A stretch of 64,000 nucleotides of DNA from Engraulis encrasicolus (GCF_034702125.1 NC_085872.1:26562002-26626001); one strand, 5' to 3'. Numbered from the stretch's first letter, positions 49,405 through 62,125 are shown. Numbers and translations: made by a program. The notes: generated by a model from the sequence alone, not told the origin.

Positions 49405-49917
49405 GATACGCGTGTTTTAAATTCTTCAGACGTCTAGCTGCTAATAGGACCATTCGTCTCCAGAGGTCCCCTAAGAGGAGATTGCGGGCCAATTAAGAGA
49501 AAGAAATCGTAGCATTCCTATTCATATGTGCGTGTTATGCTTATCCCTGTTTACGGCATAAATTCCTTACCCACCCACAGTGAAAAGAGAGGCTGTATTT
49601 CCATCCTAAACTTTCCATTAGTGGAGGAGTACAGCCGGGTACTATCAATCATCTGAAAAGAGGGATTGGTGTGAGTCTCAAAGTGCGGTTAATGTATCTT
49701 AATTCATTCTCTGCCCTTGAACCATCCCAGAGTCCCCGCCTGAAAATTCCTCCTTTTTTATGTCTTCATTTCCCCCCCCTGTTTTGTGTTTTGCCCTTAG
49801 TTTTCAGTGTGCACAGACTTCTATCACTCCCCCCTCTCCCTTTGTGTCTGTATCTCTCTTGTTCTCACTCAATCTCCCTCCGTCGCTCTCTATCTCTATC
49901 TTCCCCCATCTTTTATC

Positions 49918-49918
<1 letters not shown>
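49405..49918. other. Stretch without recognisable gene
   Basis: Becomes pyrimidine-rich towards the right; nothing else supportable. Confidence 0.45.
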
Positions 49919-49954
<36 letters not shown>

Positions 49955-49962
49955 GCACGCAG

Positions 49963-49997
<35 letters not shown>

Positions 49998-50012
49998 CAC
50001 ACACAAACACAC
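49919..50012. repeat. Compound TC, CA and ACGC microsatellite
   Basis: TC run, then CA, then about eight CGCA tetranucleotides. Confidence 0.95.
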
Positions 50013-50204
50013 ACCATGCTGTCTTTCCAGACCAAAGCTCGGGCATGGTTATTTGTATTTCATCCATCACTCTTTCCTTGGAGACATCCGCACAGAGACC
50101 CTAATACATGAAAACAGAGGGTTTAATCGTTCAAGAGGGCCTTCAATAACAGCCCTAGAGAGGCACAAACGGCTATGAAAATACTAGAAGGGCAGAGTCA
50201 GACA

Positions 50205-50210
50205 GAGAGG

Positions 50211-50243
<33 letters not shown>

Positions 50244-50246
50244 TTG

Positions 50247-50331
<85 letters not shown>
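50205..50331. repeat. (GA)n microsatellite
   Basis: GA blocks with GTTGG and CAGA interruptions, pure from about 50256. Confidence 0.97.
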
Positions 50332-50332
<1 letters not shown>

Positions 50333-50739
50333 ACAAGGGAGGAATATAAGTTGGACAGAAGGAGACAGGAGGGAGGCAGAGGGAGGCAGATAAAGGGTGG
50401 CCTTTCTTTGAAAGTGAAAATCATGTCGAAGGAAGGAGATGAAACTGTGAGCATGTGAGGCACTAAGATTAGAGCAAAGTGACCCTTCCTTGCACCTTTT
50501 TTTATTTTCTGAAAGTGAACCTTCACCCTTTGCTGAAGAGCAGGGCCAAGCACTTGAGGCAGGATGGAGAGAGAGAGAGACAGAGGTAGACAGACACACA
50601 GAGAGGGCGTGCGGTCTGGTGTAGAGCATGTGAGAGAGTGAAACATATCATGAAAGATAAGTAGATCAAAACACCCTCTTGATATCAGATCGTATCCAAA
50701 GTCATAGTGTCTTTTTTAGCCACTTAGACCACAAATGTG
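50332..50739. other. Stretch without recognisable gene
   Basis: Purine-rich at first, then ordinary. The long minus frame through 50173-50646 is carried by the GA run and is not a gene. Confidence 0.5.
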
Positions 50740-51444
50740 TAGCCCCTTAACCTTTAAGAGGGTGGGTTTTTGAACATTTTATAAAAAGAATGCGTTCTAT
50801 AACAATGCAAGATTCTAAAATTCCAAATTTTATTGAATGGCGCCCAGAATTCTATAGAACTTTCACTGCCTGAACATTCCCGTCACACCGGTGTGACGGT
50901 ACACTCTTAATGCACACCGTACCTCCTGAGGAACGTTGCAATAGACATTGAAAGTTAACTTCTATAGCACTACACTACTATGACACGGGGCACGGGGCCT
51001 TTAGTAATACATTACGACTTGGTCATTGCCATTCTGGTAACAGCTAATTTTTAACGCTGTGTCTTAAAGGGACACTGTGCAGGAAATGGTCAAAAAAGGT
51101 ACTGCAACTATGCTGCTCATTGAAACTGGGCTGCCTATTGCCAAATTTGACCTTTACATGAAAGTTTACTATGTAATAAACAAATATTTTCTAGTATGGT
51201 CCAAGTACAGTCATTTTTGCAGCTAAAAATGGCTATTTTTGGAAATTCAAAATGGCGGACCATGGAGAAGATCCCCCTTTTCATGTCTGAAAAGTGCAAT
51301 TTTTCCAGTTATATAATGAAGGAATACTTAAAATTTGATGCTGGTGGTAAGTATTCATGAAATAGGTAACATTAGTGAATGGGCAGCATGTATTCTGGTA
51401 ATAAACAACTAAAAATCTCACACAGTGTCCCTTCAAGGGGCTAA
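50740..51444 (+). mobile_element. Family H element interrupted by a family G MITE
   Basis: Inverted ends TAGCCCCTTAA and TTNAAGGGGCTA. Shares its right part with 10500-10673 (TTACGACTTGGTCATT, GTCTTAA). The contiguous H sequence stops at TTAA at 51064-51067 and resumes at TCAAGGGGCTAAA after the inserted MITE. Likely a DNA transposon derivative. It includes the small palindrome CACACCGGTGTG at 50885. Confidence 0.75.
51068..51432 (-). mobile_element. TTAA MITE, family G, nested in family H
   Basis: AGGGACACTGTGCAGG at the left and CACAGTGTCCCT at the right, flanked by TTAA and a mutated TCAA. Inverted relative to 6755-7113 and closely similar throughout. Confidence 0.88.
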
Positions 51445-51445
51445 A

Positions 51446-52059
51446 CTCACCCTTCATTTAACGAGCCTTCCCTCTTCCCTCCTCCACTCAAACTAAAACT
51501 CAACCTGAGGTTGTTTAAAGAGAGCCAGGGAATACTCCTCAGCCACCACTGACATGGAAAAGTCAAGGAAATGCTGAAATTATCATTTCTAGGATACTGT
51601 GAGCATTGCATTGCAGGACTGAAGATTTTTGTCTCTGAGATGTGGACAATAGCTCATATTACAAAAGTGCATCAGCATTCATAGATGGTTATGAATTGCA
51701 CAATCTCATTCCCTCAGGGGACCCTTCCTATTCCTATTCATGCTCCAAGGTGAAGATTACGCCTTGTCCACTTGGACACACAGGCTCCACAATCTCCAAA
51801 ATAGATTGTGGGAAAACAGAGAGCACTGACAGTTAAATGTTTGAGTAAATGTATAGATGGCTTGACATCAATTTGTTCCATGTCTTTACCCTTTAATGGA
51901 AAGCAAGTTGCATTACAGTAAGTTGTCATTCACGGACACACTAAAAATCAAGACACTTTGACAGCCTCAGTCACACACATCCCCAAGTCATGAGTGACCA
52001 GTGTGTGTACAGGTCCCCAGAGATGTCAGAACAGCTTTAGCTAGATGTTATGCTCAGGT
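51446..52059. other. Stretch without recognisable gene or repeat
   Basis: Ordinary sequence. Frames near 51642-51929 have no support. Confidence 0.45.
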
Positions 52060-52460
52060 TATCAAGTCAAGTCAACTCAAGTCAAGTCGGTTTCATTGTC
52101 AATTTATTTACATGCAGACAGACATAGACCCTAGACTAGACAATTAGACATAGACAGTATACATACATTACACCTGGAGTACCTATACAATACCCATACA
52201 GACATATAAAGTGCAAGACTGGGCAACAGCAGACATACATAGAACATATATTTAAGAGGTAGTGTTGTGCATTACAGTTATGTCCTATTGGGATGATTCT
52301 CATATAGTGTTAGTGATAGTAGCATTTTGAAATAATAATAAATATGAAGTGAGCAATTTGTAATGTGCAGTATTCACAACTAGTTGGTAGCTAGTTTTCC
52401 AGTACAGTCATTTATCAAGGTGTTCAGATCTGATGATGTTTTGTATTAAGGAGGACATTT
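52060..52460. repeat. Decayed retroelement-associated repeat with AAGTC array
   Basis: Opens with AAGTCAAGTC-type pentamers and GGTTTCATTGTCAATTTA, a phrase common in fish LINE-associated repeats. The phrase AAGTCGGTTTTATTTACAATTT at 28007-28028 is a related fragment. The remainder resembles 3' untranslated LINE sequence, as at 25330. No ORF remains. Confidence 0.45.
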
Positions 52461-52777
52461 TCAAGTTAATGGTACGGTATCATTTAGTGAAATGTTGTAG
52501 GCGGATGTCATGCATTTTTCAGACGTTACGTATACTGTGATGCTCTGTTGTAGGCCTATCGTGGGGATGTCATGCAATGCCGTCTTGAAACTGACTGCTG
52601 AATTATCCATTAGTGGAGATACAAATGCATGCATACATGGGCTACATACATACATGGGCTACATACATACATGGGCTACATACATATAGGCTACATACAT
52701 ACGTACATAGGCTACATACATACATAGGCTACATACATACATAGGCGACATACATACATAGTCATACATACATGGGC

Positions 52778-53682
52778 TTTTTTTTTTTTATTTCTTCAGG
52801 ACATTGCACATTAATGAACATATACATACATGTACATATATGTAAATATGCCAGATTGTAGCCCAAGGGCTAATTTCCATCTGGTGTCCAAAATAGACAG
52901 GCTAGATGTTTACAAGCAATAGAATTTAAAATCCCAAACATTCATCCAATATCAAAACAGACTGTTAGTAACAAAAGAAATAAAACCCACTACAGAAGCA
53001 AAAGGCATGCATTTAAAAGAAAGGAAAAGAGAAAAGAAAAAGGTCCCAAAATAGGGCCATGTGTTATGTGAGTGTGTGTGTGCGTGTGTGCGTGTACACT
53101 GTGTAGAGGCTCAGACTATCAGTGTGAACATGTTTGTTGGGCTCGAAGCCACTTTTTATACTCCATCTTAAAGGTGGCTAAGAGGGACATTCCCTTATAT
53201 GCAGTGGAATAGAGTTCCATAATGTGCCGCCTTTGGTAGATAATGCATTTTGACTGAAAGAGGTTTTCCTGAAAGGAATCTCTACATCTTTATTGACCAC
53301 TGCTCGAGTTACTCGTGTTTGACGATATTTTATAAAATCCTGTAAACAAGGTGGCGCCAGGCCATGCAAAGTTTTATAAAAAAGACAGCTATAGGAGAAT
53401 TTACAGAAATTGTCAAAACTCAGTAGGTTGTACTTATCTAATATGTTACAATGGTGGTATGAAAGAGGTTTTTTATCTAAAATGTTAAGTGCTTTTTTAA
53501 ATAAACTCTCCACTGGTTTAAGAGTAGTGGATCCCACCATGGTCCAGCTAGTAATGCAATAGCTTAGGTGAGAAAATATCATTGCATGCAAGTATGTCAG
53601 AGCAGCACTATTTGACATAGCACCTCTTATGTGCCTGAAGTTGTAGAGATTATTATTATTTTTTTATTATTATTTTTTTTTT
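52778..53682 (-). mobile_element. 5'-truncated non-LTR retrotransposon (LINE)
   Basis: On the minus strand there is a reverse-transcriptase-side ORF tail (53178-53618), then an untranslated region. It ends with CCTGAAGAAATAAA and a run of A next to 52778; AATAAA is a polyadenylation signal. Together these show reverse transcription from an mRNA-like copy. The element lies in a tandem array. The 5' end is lost at about 53682, beside a T/ATT-rich stretch. Confidence 0.85.
53178..53618 (-). pseudogene. LINE ORF2 C-terminal fragment
   Basis: A 146-codon open tail. MIFSHLSYCITSW and LKPVESLFKKALNILDKKP lie early, NLLSFDNFCKF and LFYKTLHGLAPP in the middle, and LWNSIPLHIRE at the end. This order is typical of the thumb and C-terminal region of fish LINE reverse-transcriptase ORFs. 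The catalytic core, with its YADD-type motif, would lie upstream and is missing because the copy is 5'-truncated. It is the longest non-simple-repeat protein-like frame recognised in the window, and it is not functional on its own. Confidence 0.85.
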
Positions 53683-53767
53683 GGCTACATACGTAGGCTA
53701 CATACATAGGCTACATACATAGTCTACATACATACATGGGCTTGCTACATACATAGGCTACATACAG

Positions 53768-54259
53768 CAACCCTGCTCTTCAGATATTGACAGTCTAGGG
53801 ATGGATAATCACTTAACCAGAGGCCTGGGGTAAACTGTGGGAGTAGTTACTGATGACTGCTGTGCATTTTGTTGGGTCATCTATAGAAGTTCCGTGACCG
53901 TGGAGAGGAAAGGTCAGTTTCTCACTGGATTTATCATATATGTATAAAGGTTAAATTAAAAAATGAACCGCGGCTGCTGCCAGCCAAGCTGGATATTTAC
54001 TTTTTAATGGTTTTGCCAACAGTGCTGCATAATACATGGTTTCTGAGACTATTTGGGTCAAGAAATTCACAAATGATGTAGATTTATTGATTTGACATAT
54101 TTTTGACCTTCAAATTCAAGATGGCTGCCACTTTTGGCTCTTTAAATGTCAATTTTTCAAAATCGTCAGAGAGCCTTTATATTAGGCTCAGATGAAAGGT
54201 CTGCTCATGCTGAGTTCAGTTATGGACAGTATAAGTACAAGTAGGCTATGCAGAAGTCA
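53768..54259. other. Stretch without recognisable gene
   Basis: Ordinary sequence; nothing supportable seen. Confidence 0.45.
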
Positions 54260-54267
54260 TCTGAAAG

Positions 54268-54457
54268 CAGTGGTGTAGTCTACGTAGAACGCAGGTATAC
54301 GGAGTATTACCCCACTTCTAAATTCATGGGATTTCAGTATACCCACTTAAAATTGATTGATCCATTATTAAGAATAAGGCATATATATAGTATACCCACT
54401 TAAAAAAATGCTCAAATATACAATATACCCACTTCAAAAAAGTAGACTACACCACTG
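54268..54457. mobile_element. hAT-like MITE, 190 bp, with exact 8-bp target duplication
   Basis: Ends CAGTGGTGTAG and CTACACCACTG with TCTGAAAG on both sides (54260-54267 and 54458-54465). Opposite orientation to the copy at 457-645 and closely similar. Confidence 0.92.
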
Positions 54458-54465
54458 TCTGAAAG

Positions 54466-55227
54466 GTAAAAAAGATCAACTAATTATGGTTGTACGAGAG
54501 CCCCCACTCTGAGTTATACAGAGACATGCTAAATTCAGACATTATATACAAATCACAGATTACTGACCACCCCAACATAAGAAATGATAATGTACGGGAT
54601 ATTAAAAATATAAGCAATAGACATTTATTAAAACCGATTCTTGACTCTCATAGACTCATTCAAACAATCAATCCCAAAACAGAAAAGGAAAAATATCCGA
54701 CCAGGGTTTCAAAACAGTTATTAAAGGGCCTAGTTGGCGCGCAGCGTTGGGGCTCATTCATAAATCCCAATGAACGAACGTCAGTGTACTCACGAGCCGA
54801 GTTCCCTGATAAAATACTATTTGGCTTGCATATCTGATATGTATTCTCGTGTCATGCTACTCATTCAACCCTAATACATTTGCCCTACATCTAAAAGTTT
54901 AATGTAAGGCCTTAATTAGAGATTAATGAATCACTTCCTCTCCTGTGTATATTGTCAATGCCGCACAGCAACAGAGCCCAGATTACCTTTATAGACGTAG
55001 TTTGTCATTTCCTCGCCAGTAATATTGGCCCACCACAAATGATTAAAAAAAAAGTTATAAAACATGCTACGCCACCTTGACTGCTGAAATATTGATTCGA
55101 TACTCATTTGTCTGTTTATTGCTTCTCTTAACAAACTATACCGTAGTTACTCTCCCCCTGGCTCCCTGGTAATCAATGGAGGCAGTGGAGTTACGGCTTC
55201 CTTTTCAAGCTACAAGCACTAAATGGC
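54466..55227. other. Stretch with an unexplained 115-codon frame
   Basis: A plus frame at 54490-54837 is open for 115 codons, is rich in Ile, Asn, Lys and Arg, and is not built from repeats. No family is recognised, and there is no start context or splice signal to support it. Length alone is not decisive. Downstream, near 54905-55030, the sequence is complex with ATTA words and could be regulatory. Confidence 0.35.
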
Positions 55228-55430
55228 CAGGGTTGCCAGATGAGAGTGATGATTACCAGCCCAAAACCTGCACAAAACCCGTCTGGAAGCACTAAATCCC
55301 GCCCAAAATATACTAAAGTCTATTGATTTCTATGGCCATAAATTTGCAGGAAAAACCTGCCATTTTTACCTGCAGATGACCGTTCCAAACAGCCCAAAAG
55401 GGTGGGAAACAGCCCAATCTGGCAACACTG
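55228..55430. mobile_element. hAT-like MITE with CAGGGTTGCCAGAT ends
   Basis: Left end CAGGGTTGCCAGAT and right end ATCTGGCAACACTG are inverted. The interior includes AGCCCAAAAGGGTGGG and CCCGCCCAAAATATACT. Flanks do not form a clear 8-bp duplication. Confidence 0.78.
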
Positions 55431-56477
55431 AAAGTGGTAGGAGAGCATGTCTGGCTTCCTTTGCTCGCCACTATTTTTAGATTAGCCCACCAACTGACCC
55501 CGACGAAAAAGACAGGGACAAATCTCCTGCATGTATGCAGTTAGACACACATCAGCAGTGCCAACGTGAACCGATGCCCTTGTTGTGCGAGTAACTGAAT
55601 TGCAATACTTTAGAGCCCTGCTTTGTAATGATTATTTATATGCAGCCCAATATTGTTCATATGATGCTATGGTGACTCACAGGTTAAAATAACAATAATG
55701 GATTTTGAAAAGTCAGGGATAAGACAGAGCTTTATGAAATGAAAACCTCCTATGGATCAGTTGGATATGAGGATGTAATCTTTCTATTTGAATTAGAATT
55801 TAAGTGTCTGAGAACTACGAGAGTATGTCCACTCACTCAGTGTACATTCAATCGTTTAGAAACATGGTGGTTTTAACAAAACACAGTGTGATGTGAAACA
55901 AAGACAGTGACTTATACAGCAGAATTGCAATTACAGAACTCAATCTAACGTCTAATTAAATGTTATTTAAAACCTTCCATGCTCCATGAGCATGAACCAT
56001 CACCATTAAGCACACATTTGAATGCGCAGTAGCAGTAATAGCAGTATATGTGTGGCAGTGGTTGCTGTGGAAAGGGGACAATAGGTGAAACATTGTCTTC
56101 TCCTTTTGCAGTGCGATATGAATAATCATATCGCAGAATATTCTATATCCATCTGTGTTTGCTGAGGTTAGAAATCTGGATGCCACTGAATATATGGGTT
56201 TATTATTAATACCGGTGTTGACATTCTATTTGCATAGCGCTGCGAAACTCATACAGCCACGTTTGCATTGGTGGTGAAAAATCTCCTTGTTCAATCTCTG
56301 TGAAAAAGGCCCAGCAGTGTATTGCATCCTGCCCAGTAATGTCACATCATCTGGGTGTAGTATCAGTTTCCTGCTCTAATGTGCTGTCGCCGAGCGAGCA
56401 CTCCGGAGATGCACGGGGAGGGAGCTGTGCCTGTATGATATTGGAGGCATCAAATACAATAAATTGGCTGTGACGAC
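55431..56477. other. Stretch without recognisable gene or repeat
   Basis: Ordinary sequence; the 76-codon minus frame at 55956-56186 has no support. Confidence 0.45.
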
Positions 56478-56825
56478 TAGGGCTGTAACGATATTGCATC
56501 GAACCGAGAAATCGCGATACATAGAGTCACGATACTGCATCGCGGTACAAGGAGGCAGTATCGTGATACGCCCTTTCAAAGTATTGTTGTCCATCAGTCC
56601 AGAAAATGATCAGATGATATGAAGTGATAGTGCTTCCAAGCTTAAAATCATCATCATTATTATATTTTGACTTTAAAAAAATGATAAGTAGTCTCTTGTA
56701 ACTTATTCTACCTATAAACTATAACATCATTTTATTTCATAATGTTGAAAAATCTGAAATCGTGGGGTGTATCGAACCATATATCAAAAATCATGAAACG
56801 AACCGAGTGTATCGTTACAGCCCTA
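56478..56825. mobile_element. hAT-like MITE with TAGGGCTGTAACGATA ends
   Basis: Left TAGGGCTGTAACGATA and right TATCGTTACAGCCCTA variants are inverted. Flanks GTGACGAC and ATGACAAC match at 6 of 8 bases, with transitions at both mismatches, as expected for an old 8-bp duplication. Subterminal TATCG words repeat in both orientations. Non-coding. Confidence 0.82.
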
Positions 56826-57217
56826 ATGACAACAGAACAAATGCTTTTATGGCTTCATGGCCCATAGTGTGACTGTGATATCCCTTCGCCTCTGTGTCTT
56901 TGTCTATGATAAAGGGAAGAAAAAACAAAATAAACGAACGTACGAAATGTGCCAGGTAAAAAAAAATGATGTTGCCGCAATGACAATAATAAACTCCTGA
57001 CAGGGCTACACACTCACCACACAGAGAAAACCTTGAGAACCTTGTGTACTATGTACTATAAACCTCTTCACTCTGCTACCTGTGGAAGCATGTGCTCACT
57101 GCTCACAGTCTGCTCGATGGCATTCATTTTCGAGCGTGTAGCGTACGTAAGGAAACGCAAGGCTATCACTTCCTGAGTTAGGGGACGAGTAGGGAGGAAG
57201 TAGCTGTGCAGATAAGG
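56826..57217. other. Stretch without recognisable gene
   Basis: Ordinary sequence; nothing supportable seen. Confidence 0.45.
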
Positions 57218-57990
57218 TGGACGGAGGGGGGATGGAGTGGGGGGGGGCTTTAGAAAGTGGTTAGGGGGCGAATGGGGCGTGGAGTGGAGGGGGGATGGAG
57301 TGGGGGGTCTATAGAGAATAGTTAGGGGGAGAATGGGGCGTGGAGTTGGGTGGGGGTCCGTAGAAAGTACAGTAGTTGGGGGAGAATGGGGGCTGGAGTG
57401 GAGGTGGAGGGGGGGGGGGGGGGGTCTGTAAGTAGTTGGAGGAAGAATGGAGGGTGGAGTGGGGGTGAGTGGGGGGGGGGGTCTGTAGGAAGTAGTTGGA
57501 GGAAGAATGGAGGTGTGGTGGAGGTGGGGTCTGTAGGAAGTATAGTTGGAGGAAGAATGGAGGGTGGAGTGGGGGTGAGTGGGTGGGGGGTCTGTAGAAA
57601 GTAGTTAGGGGGAGAATGGAGAGAGGGGTGGGGGGTGGGGGTGGGGGGTCTGTAGAAAGTAGGGGGAGAATGGAGGGTGGAGTGGGGGGATGGAGTGGGG
57701 GGATCTATAGGAAGTAGTTAGGGGGAGAATAGAGGGTGGAGTGGGGGGGTCTGTAGAAAGTAGTTAGGGGGAGAATGGAGGGTGGAGTGGGGGTGAGTGG
57801 GGAGGTCTGTAGGAAGTAGTTGGAGGAAGAATGGAGGGTGGAGTGGGGGTGAGTGGGGGTGTCTGTGTAGGAAGTAGTTTGGGGAGAGTAGGGGGTGGAG
57901 TGGAAGTCGGGTCTGTAGGAAGTAGTTGGTGGGTAGGGGTGGTGTTTTTTGGGAGGGGGGGGGGGGGGTGGGGGTGGTGTGTGTGTGTGT
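57218..57990. repeat. G-rich minisatellite, about 13 units of 46-60 bp
   Basis: Units contain TCTGTAGGAAGTAGTTGGAG or GTAGTTAGGGGGAGAATGG, followed by GGGTGGAGTGGGGG. Anchors GTAGTTAGG/GTAGTTGG fall near 57372, 57432, 57492, 57601, 57714, 57760, 57816, 57873 and 57922. The plus strand is almost all purine with many runs of four or more G, so it can form G-quadruplexes. Open frames here (GGG/PPP-rich) are artefacts. Confidence 0.92.
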
Positions 57991-58263
57991 GGGGTGTGTG
58001 GATGTGGTTAGTGATTCCCCAATCCAATTAGAGCAGGCAGCGCTGCCTTGTGAGCTGCCGTCTCCTTGGCTGTCCCTGTCAGCCTGCTCGGGGGGGTCGG
58101 GTGGCAGCACCCTGCTCCACCTCCAGGACCCGGTGTCACCCCCCTGCTCCAGCCCACTCCCAATTATCACAGGAGCAGCCAGCTGGCCTTATTAGTGGCA
58201 CCCTGGCATTTGGCTTTGTCTTTAAAACATGTTTTTAGTACATCGTCATATCACCCCCTCTCA
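57991..58263. other. Short stretch without gene
   Basis: Moderately GC-rich; nothing supportable seen. Confidence 0.45.
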
Positions 58264-58437
<174 letters not shown>

Positions 58438-58977
58438 TCTCACAGTTAGGTAAGCACTAAGTGGAATGTTAAAGGCGGGTTAAAAGCCCATGGAGGTTCA
58501 TGGCTGTTTGCTTTCGATAAATGTGTTCCTGGTTGCCGTCGGCGGCACATCAGGGAGACAAAGGGAGCGCGAGAGAGAGAGACAGGGCAAGAAATAGGAA
58601 GAGACAAATACGGCAGACGGTCAACGTCAGGGACTGGGCCCGTAGCATGGAGAGCAAACATAAGAGGGCAGGTGATGGGCAGGATGGGAAAGAACAATGG
58701 CAGGCAGAAGCGAGGATAAGTGGAGTTTGCAGACTGTTTGCAGGTTAAGAAAACATTAGGTGCTCGACAACCAGTCTGGCTGGCAATGGAAAGTAACTGC
58801 CTGACAGCTTCAAAGAAAAAAAAAAGTGTTGCATTTATCCGTTTTGAACTCACTCAGTCAGATGACAGCTCCAAGTGAGGCAGGTATAAAATAAAATCGG
58901 AATCAATGTCAACTTAAGCTGACCACAGCCTTACTTTTCTCGCCGTGAAGAATTGAAATGCTAATGGCTTGTGACTC
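58438..58977. other. Stretch without recognisable gene
   Basis: Ordinary sequence. The 135-codon minus frame at 58446-58853 has no recognised domain and overlaps other frames. Confidence 0.4.
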
Positions 58978-58985
58978 AATCTCAT

Positions 58986-59263
58986 CAGGGCCGGTTTAAC
59001 GCACAGGCTAGATATGGCTGCAACCTAGGGGCCCCCACCTGCCAGGGGGCCCCTGATTGGCCAGAAGTGAAAAAATGCAGAATGTTGGCCCAATGCAACA
59101 TTGAAAATGTTATTTATTTAGTACAGTTGGTAGACAAGTTGCCTTCAATTCCTAGCTCGTAATTATGACATTGTCGATGTAATTTTCCTGGAAATTTTGC
59201 CTTTCAGGGGGCCCCACAACAACCTGTAGCCTAGGGGCCCCTGGCAATGTTAATTCGGCCCTG
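58986..59263 (+). mobile_element. hAT-like MITE, family E, with exact 8-bp target duplication
   Basis: Ends CAGGGCCGG and TTCGGCCCTG, with AATCTCAT on both sides (58978-58985 and 59264-59271). Inverted relative to 15306-15589. Both have GGGGCCCC-type blocks near the ends and the core TAGCTCGTAATTATGACA. Confidence 0.93.
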
Positions 59264-59466
59264 AATCTCATTGTCTGGCTCTTTCATGCGAAGGAGGTAG
59301 ACTAGAGTGCCTCTGGTCCCCGTTGAAATGTTTGGGAGTTTCTGATTTAATTGTTGTGTAATTCATGGGACTTCTGAGCATCGATGAGTCACAGATGCAA
59401 ATGCCAAAGAAACTTTGAAGGGGTGTTGTTTCACTGGCTTCTGCGGAAGTCTTGTGTGCAAGCAAG

Positions 59467-59780
<314 letters not shown>

Positions 59781-61924
59781 GTTTTTGACAGATACAGAGA
59801 CAGAGAGATCTGTTAGAGAGTTGGCCTCAGTTGTTTCTGCATCATGATCAAAGTGGTTATATTCAGAGAGTTAAATTACAGTTAACTGTCATTACTATTT
59901 ACTCTGACTGGCCTCTGTTCTCTAATGACTGTGTTAGTTTTCCAAAAACACTTAAGTAAAAGCTTGGATTGACTCTACAATCATGACTAATGAATGATAA
60001 TCTTAAGGATTTATTTTCAAGATGTTCATGTAGGATTATCAGCAGAGTATAGGAGCATAAAGAATACAGGTCCGGTGTGCATCTGCATCAGGATGCAGTG
60101 CAATGCATTTGAACTAACTTGGTTTATTCAACAGATGTCCCTAAGATTACTCCCCGGTACTGTATGCCTGACACCATTAGACCATGTTTGTGTAGGTGTT
60201 ATCTATATTTAGGCTTTATGTACTATTCTTTACATACTGTAAGCCAGTGTTAACGTACATTCACACTTGTGGTGAAAAACATGAAGGCAAAGCAGTAGCA
60301 ATCCATAGTAAGATGAAGGCTAAAGTGCAAGATAGCAGAACCTCAAAGGAGTTTTCCTCCTTTACAAGAGTCTCTTCCAAAGAATGGAGAAAATGATCAT
60401 CAATTCATTATCGTTTTTCGGTTTTTATTATACTCTAATATACCCATTGTTATTTAGGTTTTATTCAATTCTTGCTCTGCTGTGCCTTGCAAATATTAGG
60501 CACAGTGGTTTCAATTTAGCATCTGTGCCAGCAGCTATGGTGCTGTTCACTGACTTGGAACCGAGAATCCCACAGACATTTCCAGCCTGGCAGGATACAC
60601 CTATTACAGTGTTGCATGACTTCCTTATTAGATTGCATTCTGTGTAACTTAATATAATTTGGTAGTTGAACAAAACGCATATCAATGAAATTAAGACTTT
60701 GGTGTGTTGCTGCAGAAAGTTCTCCTTGTTTTGTGGTAAAAACAACAGTAGAAGATTGAGCAGTGCGCATTTTCTTGCAGCATCGTTTACAGTACATACA
60801 CACCATGCCATAAACACAGCCATTGCTTTCGTATTATCAGCCCAAAGTCAGGATTCCAATGGCTCAATATTCAGTCCATTTTTAGTCAGAATAGATCATA
60901 ATTTGTTGGATCAATCCACACAATCCTTTGGTCGAGAATTATGTCATCTATGTGAGCTTCTTCACTTTGTTGGGTCACTACTGCAGTAACCCAGAGATGA
61001 TCGCTAGTTACGATCTCAGAGCAACCATAATGACAGTTGTCATGACAACCATCACGACGGAATGACACTACTATAGAACTCCCAATGACCTCCTCTTAAA
61101 AAAATAAATAAATCATAATGCACTGCATGTGCCTTGATATTCATAGCAGGCTTATTTTAGGCATCTCATATTGAATGCCAACACCTGAAAGAGCACCTAC
61201 TCCTTTACTATTTAAAGGCTCTTCTCCAAGGAAACTGAATGAGTTGATGACAAGCGCACATGATCCCTCTGTGAACTAAAGTAAATAGCTTTATGAGAGA
61301 AAGCAGATGAGATGCCGATCCTCATTCTTATCCAGCTTTGCAGTTCATTTCTGTATGTTATACTTCTACTATTTTCCCTATTATGCCCTATTATTCGCAT
61401 TTGTGGTGGGTTTGTTTGTCTCTTTTCAAAGATTTTTTTAAAAAAAAAATATTTATGAAACTGCTCTCAATGTGAACATGTTTTATACATTGCAACTCTC
61501 AAGGTCCCCCTATGGTACTGAGGGGCCTCAAATCAATCAGGGATGGAGCCAGTCTCTTTATGACCCTAACAAAGAAAAAAAAGAAAAAAAAGTGTTTTAA
61601 AACCCATCTGGAAACGAGTCTAAAATTCATTTTGCTAGACTGTTCAATGCTAAACAAGTATAGACTAAAGGAAGCATTTCATATACAGCTGTGTTGTTCT
61701 ACCATGTATAGATTTTGTGCCTGACGTGTTACCTCTAAAGTGGCGTTTACAGTCTCTTCATCTGACTTCTAATGGTTGTACAGATTGCTCTATGGGAGAT
61801 GGATGCCTTTCATTTCATCTCCTTTAATGGCTCGACACAATTCACAATGTTTGAAGTCAAGCCAAACAATACTCTCCTTAACAGAACAGCATTTACTCTG
61901 GACATCTACAGCAATTATGTTAAA
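59781..61924. other. Long unique-looking stretch without recognisable gene
   Basis: Frames of 60-120 codons at 60384-60989 overlap on both strands and show no domain. A poly-A patch lies near 61437. No repeat shared with the rest of the window was noticed. Confidence 0.4.

Positions 61925-62125
<201 letters not shown>

Larger units (their letters stand above)
52629..53767. repeat. GGCTACATACATACAT tandem array split by a LINE
   Basis: Units of GGCTACATACATACAT and close variants fill 52629-52777 and resume at 53683-53767. The LINE between them begins directly after GGGCT on the left and ends directly before GGCTACAT on the right. Confidence 0.88.

Noticed and set aside
57350..58031. Gly-rich and Pro-rich frames on both strands.
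   Set aside because: They are translations of the G-rich minisatellite.
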